Source of the DNA: Pseudomonas putida
GTDB taxonomy: Bacteria > Pseudomonadota > Gammaproteobacteria > Pseudomonadales > Pseudomonadaceae
Assembly (NCBI RefSeq): GCF_009883635.2
Contig: NZ_CP026115.2
Span: 5,952,001-6,016,000, forward strand
DNA length: 64,000 nt
Direction: 5' to 3'
Shown here: in pieces, positions 61,660 to 64,000 of the stretch
Layout of the letters: the number at the start of each line of letters is the position of its first letter
Position numbering within the stretch: the stretch's first letter is position 1
The notes under the pieces: model-generated
Seen by the model: the letters and a program-made list of their open reading frames with translations, nothing else
Databases searched by the model: none
What the model was told of the DNA's origin: nothing
Translations under genes and position numbers: made by a program

Positions 61660-62559
61660 TCAGGGTGTGAGCAGGCCTTCGCAAAAGCCGATGAACGCGT
61701 TGACCCGCCGAGAGCCGCGATGGTTGGGCAAATACAAGGCATTGATGCTGTCGTTGGCGGTGCCGGGGCTGACCTGCCAGTCCGCAAACACCCGCTGCAG
61801 GCGACCGGCCGCCACATCCTCGCGCACCAGCCAGTCAGCCAGCAAGGCAATACCGCTGCCGGCCAGCGCCGCTTCGCGCAACAGGTCGGCGTTGGCGCTG
61901 CGCAACGGCCCGCTCACGTCCAGTTCCACTGCCTCATCGGCCCGCTGCAGGCGCCAGGCGCGCGCCTTCTGCCCGTAGCGAAAACGCAGGCAGGCGTGCT
62001 GCAGCAACTGCTCGGGATGCAGCAACGCGTCACGCCTGGCCAGGTAATCTGGGCTTGCCACCAACCAGCGCTGGAAGCGGCCAAGTGGCCGGCACACCAG
62101 TTCGTCGTGCGGTGATGGGTCGCCAAGGCGAATGGACAGGTCGTAGCGGCCGTCGAGCAGGTCATCGAGCCGGTCGCTCATGTCGATGTCCAGCTCCAGC
62201 GACGGGTGGCAGGCCAGGAACGACCCAAGATGCGGTGCGATCACGCGGCGGCCGAACTCTACCGGCAGGCACAGGCGCAGCACGCCGACCGGCTCATCGC
62301 CACGGTCGGCGACGCTCGCGTCGGCCTCGTCCAGCGCGTCGAAGATTTCCCTGGCCCGGGCGTAGTAACGTGCGCCCGCCTCGGTCAGGCTGACCTGGCG
62401 CGTGGAGCGGTTGAGCAAGGTCGTGCCGAGTTCCGACTCCAGCCCATCGACCAGGCGCGTCACCGACGAGGTGGCGACGCCGAGCCTGCGCGCTGCCGCA
62501 GAAAAGCCCTGGGCATCGACTGTGGTGGTGAACATCCTCATCGCCAGGAGCTTGTCCAT
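61660..62559 (-). CDS. LysR-type regulator upstream of the MFS gene
   Basis: The 299-residue LysR regulator has an N-terminal HTH with MDKLLAMRMFTTTVDAQGFSAAARRLGVATSSVTRLVDGLE and the branch-typical GARYYARAREIFDALDEAD. The C-terminal domain has the usual two-lobed fold. It precedes the MFS gene on the same strand by 113 bases and is divergent from a small cupin gene, a natural regulatory target. The start at 62559 is chosen at the family N terminus. Confidence 0.87.
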   Translation of the reverse strand: MDKLLAMRMFTTTVDAQGFSAAARRLGVATSSVTRLVDGLESELGTTLLNRSTRQVSLTEAGARYYARAREIFDALDEADASVADRGDEPVGVLRLCLPVEFGRRVIAPHLGSFLACHPSLELDIDMSDRLDDLLDGRYDLSIRLGDPSPHDELVCRPLGRFQRWLVASPDYLARRDALLHPEQLLQHACLRFRYGQKARAWRLQRADEAVELDVSGPLRSANADLLREAALAGSGIALLADWLVREDVAAGRLQRVFADWQVSPGTANDSINALYLPNHRGSRRVNAFIGFCEGLLTP

Positions 62560-62677
62560 GGGTACCCCAATTCTCAAATCTCGGAACAGTCCTACAAACC
62601 ACGAAGCGGGTCAAGAAGCGCACAACAGAGCGATCAGGTCCATAGTGGAAGCACCTCCATCAGTGCGAGAACTGCCC

Positions 62678-63031
62678 ATGACCGTCACCAACCTGCTCAA
62701 TGCACTGCCCCATTGCGACCCTTCCGCTGCCGAACGGGTCGATGAACTGCTGCGGCGCCCTGGCCTGCGCATCGAACGCATCGTTTCCTGCGGCCAGGCC
62801 AGCCCGCCGGGCTACTGGTATGACCAGGCCGAAGGCGAATGGATCATGTTGTTGACCGGTACCGCCGGGCTGCGCCTTGAACACGAGGACTACACCCGCT
62901 TGCTGGTGCCTGGCGACTGCCTGGACATTCCGGCGCATTGCCGTCATCGGGTGGAATGGACTGCCCAAGGGCAGCCGACCATCTGGCTTGCCGTGTTTCA
63001 TGGCAGCGAAACACCCTGGCCAAGCCACTGA
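62678..63031 (+). CDS. Small cupin protein
   Basis: This 117-residue protein is a single cupin domain: PPGYWYDQAEGEWIMLLTG holds the first motif, and LVPGDCLDIPAHCRHRVEWT the second with metal-ligand His residues. Substrate unknown. The ATG at 62678 gives the natural N terminus; the longer frame runs through the divergent regulator's promoter. It is divergent from the LysR gene. Confidence 0.82.
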   Translation: MTVTNLLNALPHCDPSAAERVDELLRRPGLRIERIVSCGQASPPGYWYDQAEGEWIMLLTGTAGLRLEHEDYTRLLVPGDCLDIPAHCRHRVEWTAQGQPTIWLAVFHGSETPWPSH

Positions 63032-63249
63032 TACGTCCATCGTTCATGCTACAAAAGTCTAAAGCGCTACATCCATATACCTGCCAAATACCATTTTTAC
63101 TGCAATTTTCAGGGCTAGATCTAAACTTTTATACACATCTTTGCAAGTTCGGCCCTGCGACAATCAGCCTCATAAAATTATGTACCAACTTGTTAATTAG
63201 CAAGCTAAGGGCTTAGACTGCGCACATTCCACCTGCTGAGATCCCTGGC
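63032..63249 (+). promoter_or_regulatory. AT-rich promoter region of gcd
   Basis: This 218-base region is much poorer in GC than the flanks (for example TAAACTTTTATACAC near 63122 and TTAATTAGCAAGC near 63193). No gene is visible. It must hold the gcd promoter; no recognised operator. Confidence 0.5.
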
Positions 63250-64000
63250 ATGAACGAAACACCGCGCGCCTCTGGCGCCACAAACATCATCCTGGTCGGC
63301 TTGGGCGTGATCATCGCCCTGCTCGGCCTGCTCCTGGCTGCTGGCGGCGTCAAGCTCGCCGGCCTGGGCGGTTCCTGGTACTTCCTGATCGGCGGCCTGG
63401 CCATGGCCATCGCCGGTATTCTCATCGCTCGCCGCAAGCAGGCCGGCGCCTGGCTGTATGCGGCGTTCCTGGTCGGTACCGCGATCTGGGCGCTGAGCGA
63501 CGCTGGCCTGGTGTTCTGGCCTCTGTTCTCGCGCCTGTTCATGTTCGGCGCGATCGGCATGGTCGTGGCGCTGGTTTACCCGATGCTCGCCCGTGCCAAT
63601 GGCGCCAGCGCAGGCCGTGGTGCCTACGGCATCGCCGGCGTACTGGCCGTGGTGCTGGTGATCGCCGCGGGCAACATGTTCGTCGCCCACCCAAGCGTTG
63701 CCCCCACCGGCAAGGGCCCGGGCATGACCCCGGTCGAAACCGGCAAGGAGCAGAAGGACTGGGCCCACTACGGCAACACCGAAGGTGGCAGCCGTTTCGC
63801 CGCGCTGGACCAGATCAACCGCGACAACGTCAACAAGCTCAAGGTGGCCTGGACCTACCATACCGGTGACGTCGCCATCAGTGACGGCAACGGTGCCGAA
63901 GATCAGCTGACCCCGCTGCAGATCGGCAACAAGGTGTTCATCTGCACCCCGCACAACAACCTGATCGCCCTCGATGCCGACACCGGCAAAGAGCTGTGGA
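63250..64000 (+). CDS. gcd: Membrane-bound PQQ-dependent glucose dehydrogenase, 3' end missing
   Basis: The 250 visible residues have five N-terminal membrane helices (about residues 10-150) followed by the start of the periplasmic eight-bladed propeller with KDWAHYGNTEGGSRFAALDQI, KLKVAWTYHTGD, and ICTPHNNLIALDADTG. This is the quinoprotein glucose dehydrogenase that oxidises glucose to gluconate in the periplasm and passes electrons to ubiquinone. The start at 63250 fits the family N terminus. About two thirds of the gene lies beyond the right edge. Confidence 0.96.
   Translation, partial: MNETPRASGATNIILVGLGVIIALLGLLLAAGGVKLAGLGGSWYFLIGGLAMAIAGILIARRKQAGAWLYAAFLVGTAIWALSDAGLVFWPLFSRLFMFGAIGMVVALVYPMLARANGASAGRGAYGIAGVLAVVLVIAAGNMFVAHPSVAPTGKGPGMTPVETGKEQKDWAHYGNTEGGSRFAALDQINRDNVNKLKVAWTYHTGDVAISDGNGAEDQLTPLQIGNKVFICTPHNNLIALDADTGKELW

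Overview
The window is a 64 kb stretch of a high-GC gammaproteobacterial chromosome, almost certainly from the Pseudomonas putida group. The evidence is the codon use, the P. putida-type extragenic palindromes (REP elements ending in CGCTCCCACAGG or CGCTCCTACAGG), the order azoR / LysR / DUF1294 / uppP / pnuC / NR-kinase / fapABCDEF (the arrangement I recall around PA1951-PA1962 of P. aeruginosa and PP_2860-PP_2866 of P. putida KT2440), and a membrane glucose dehydrogenase at the right edge. No rRNA, tRNA, CRISPR array, prophage or complete insertion sequence was seen.

Left part (1-10.3 kb): the 3' end of the ABC-F gene ybiT, a REP pair, an MFS transporter and a convergent secreted hydrolase, azoR with a divergent LysR gene, a YjbR-type protein, a DUF1294 membrane protein with uppP, a McpP-like chemoreceptor, and a nicotinamide riboside uptake/phosphorylation pair (pnuC plus kinase). 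Next (10.3-20.3 kb) comes a biofilm-amyloid locus: a complete fapABCDEF operon whose FapC is unusually long, then an LtaS-like membrane sulfatase-fold enzyme, a convergent VpsR-like sigma-54 activator, and a small protein of unknown function. A good sigma-54 promoter candidate lies in front of fapA.

Middle (20.3-40 kb): cobW-cobN-chlI-chlD on the minus strand under a clear cobalamin riboswitch (late cobalt insertion in aerobic B12 synthesis); a REP-like inverted repeat; fni (type II IPP isomerase); mdcR; an orphan Rhs-core fragment; and a complete minus-strand malonate decarboxylase operon mdcABCDEGH-madLM. A BaeSR-like two-component system follows, divergent from a tripartite RND efflux operon (40.2-45.9 kb).

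Right part (46-64 kb): a histidine phosphatase and PAP2 phosphatase pair, a methyltransferase followed directly by the 3' remnant of an MFS gene, a beta-propeller protein, a sulfonate-type binding protein with an LLM flavin monooxygenase, a ureidoglycine aminohydrolase, a START-domain protein, four transcriptional regulators (three LysR, one GATase1/AraC fusion) among small metabolic and transport genes, sodC, a cell wall hydrolase, a CAP-domain protein, LysE and MFS exporters, a cupin, and the 5' part of gcd. The most interesting signals are the octapeptide-repeat FapC and the sigma-54/VpsR-like linkage of the fap locus, the internal terminator after fapC, a REP that supplies codons to mdcB, and the orphan Rhs gene.
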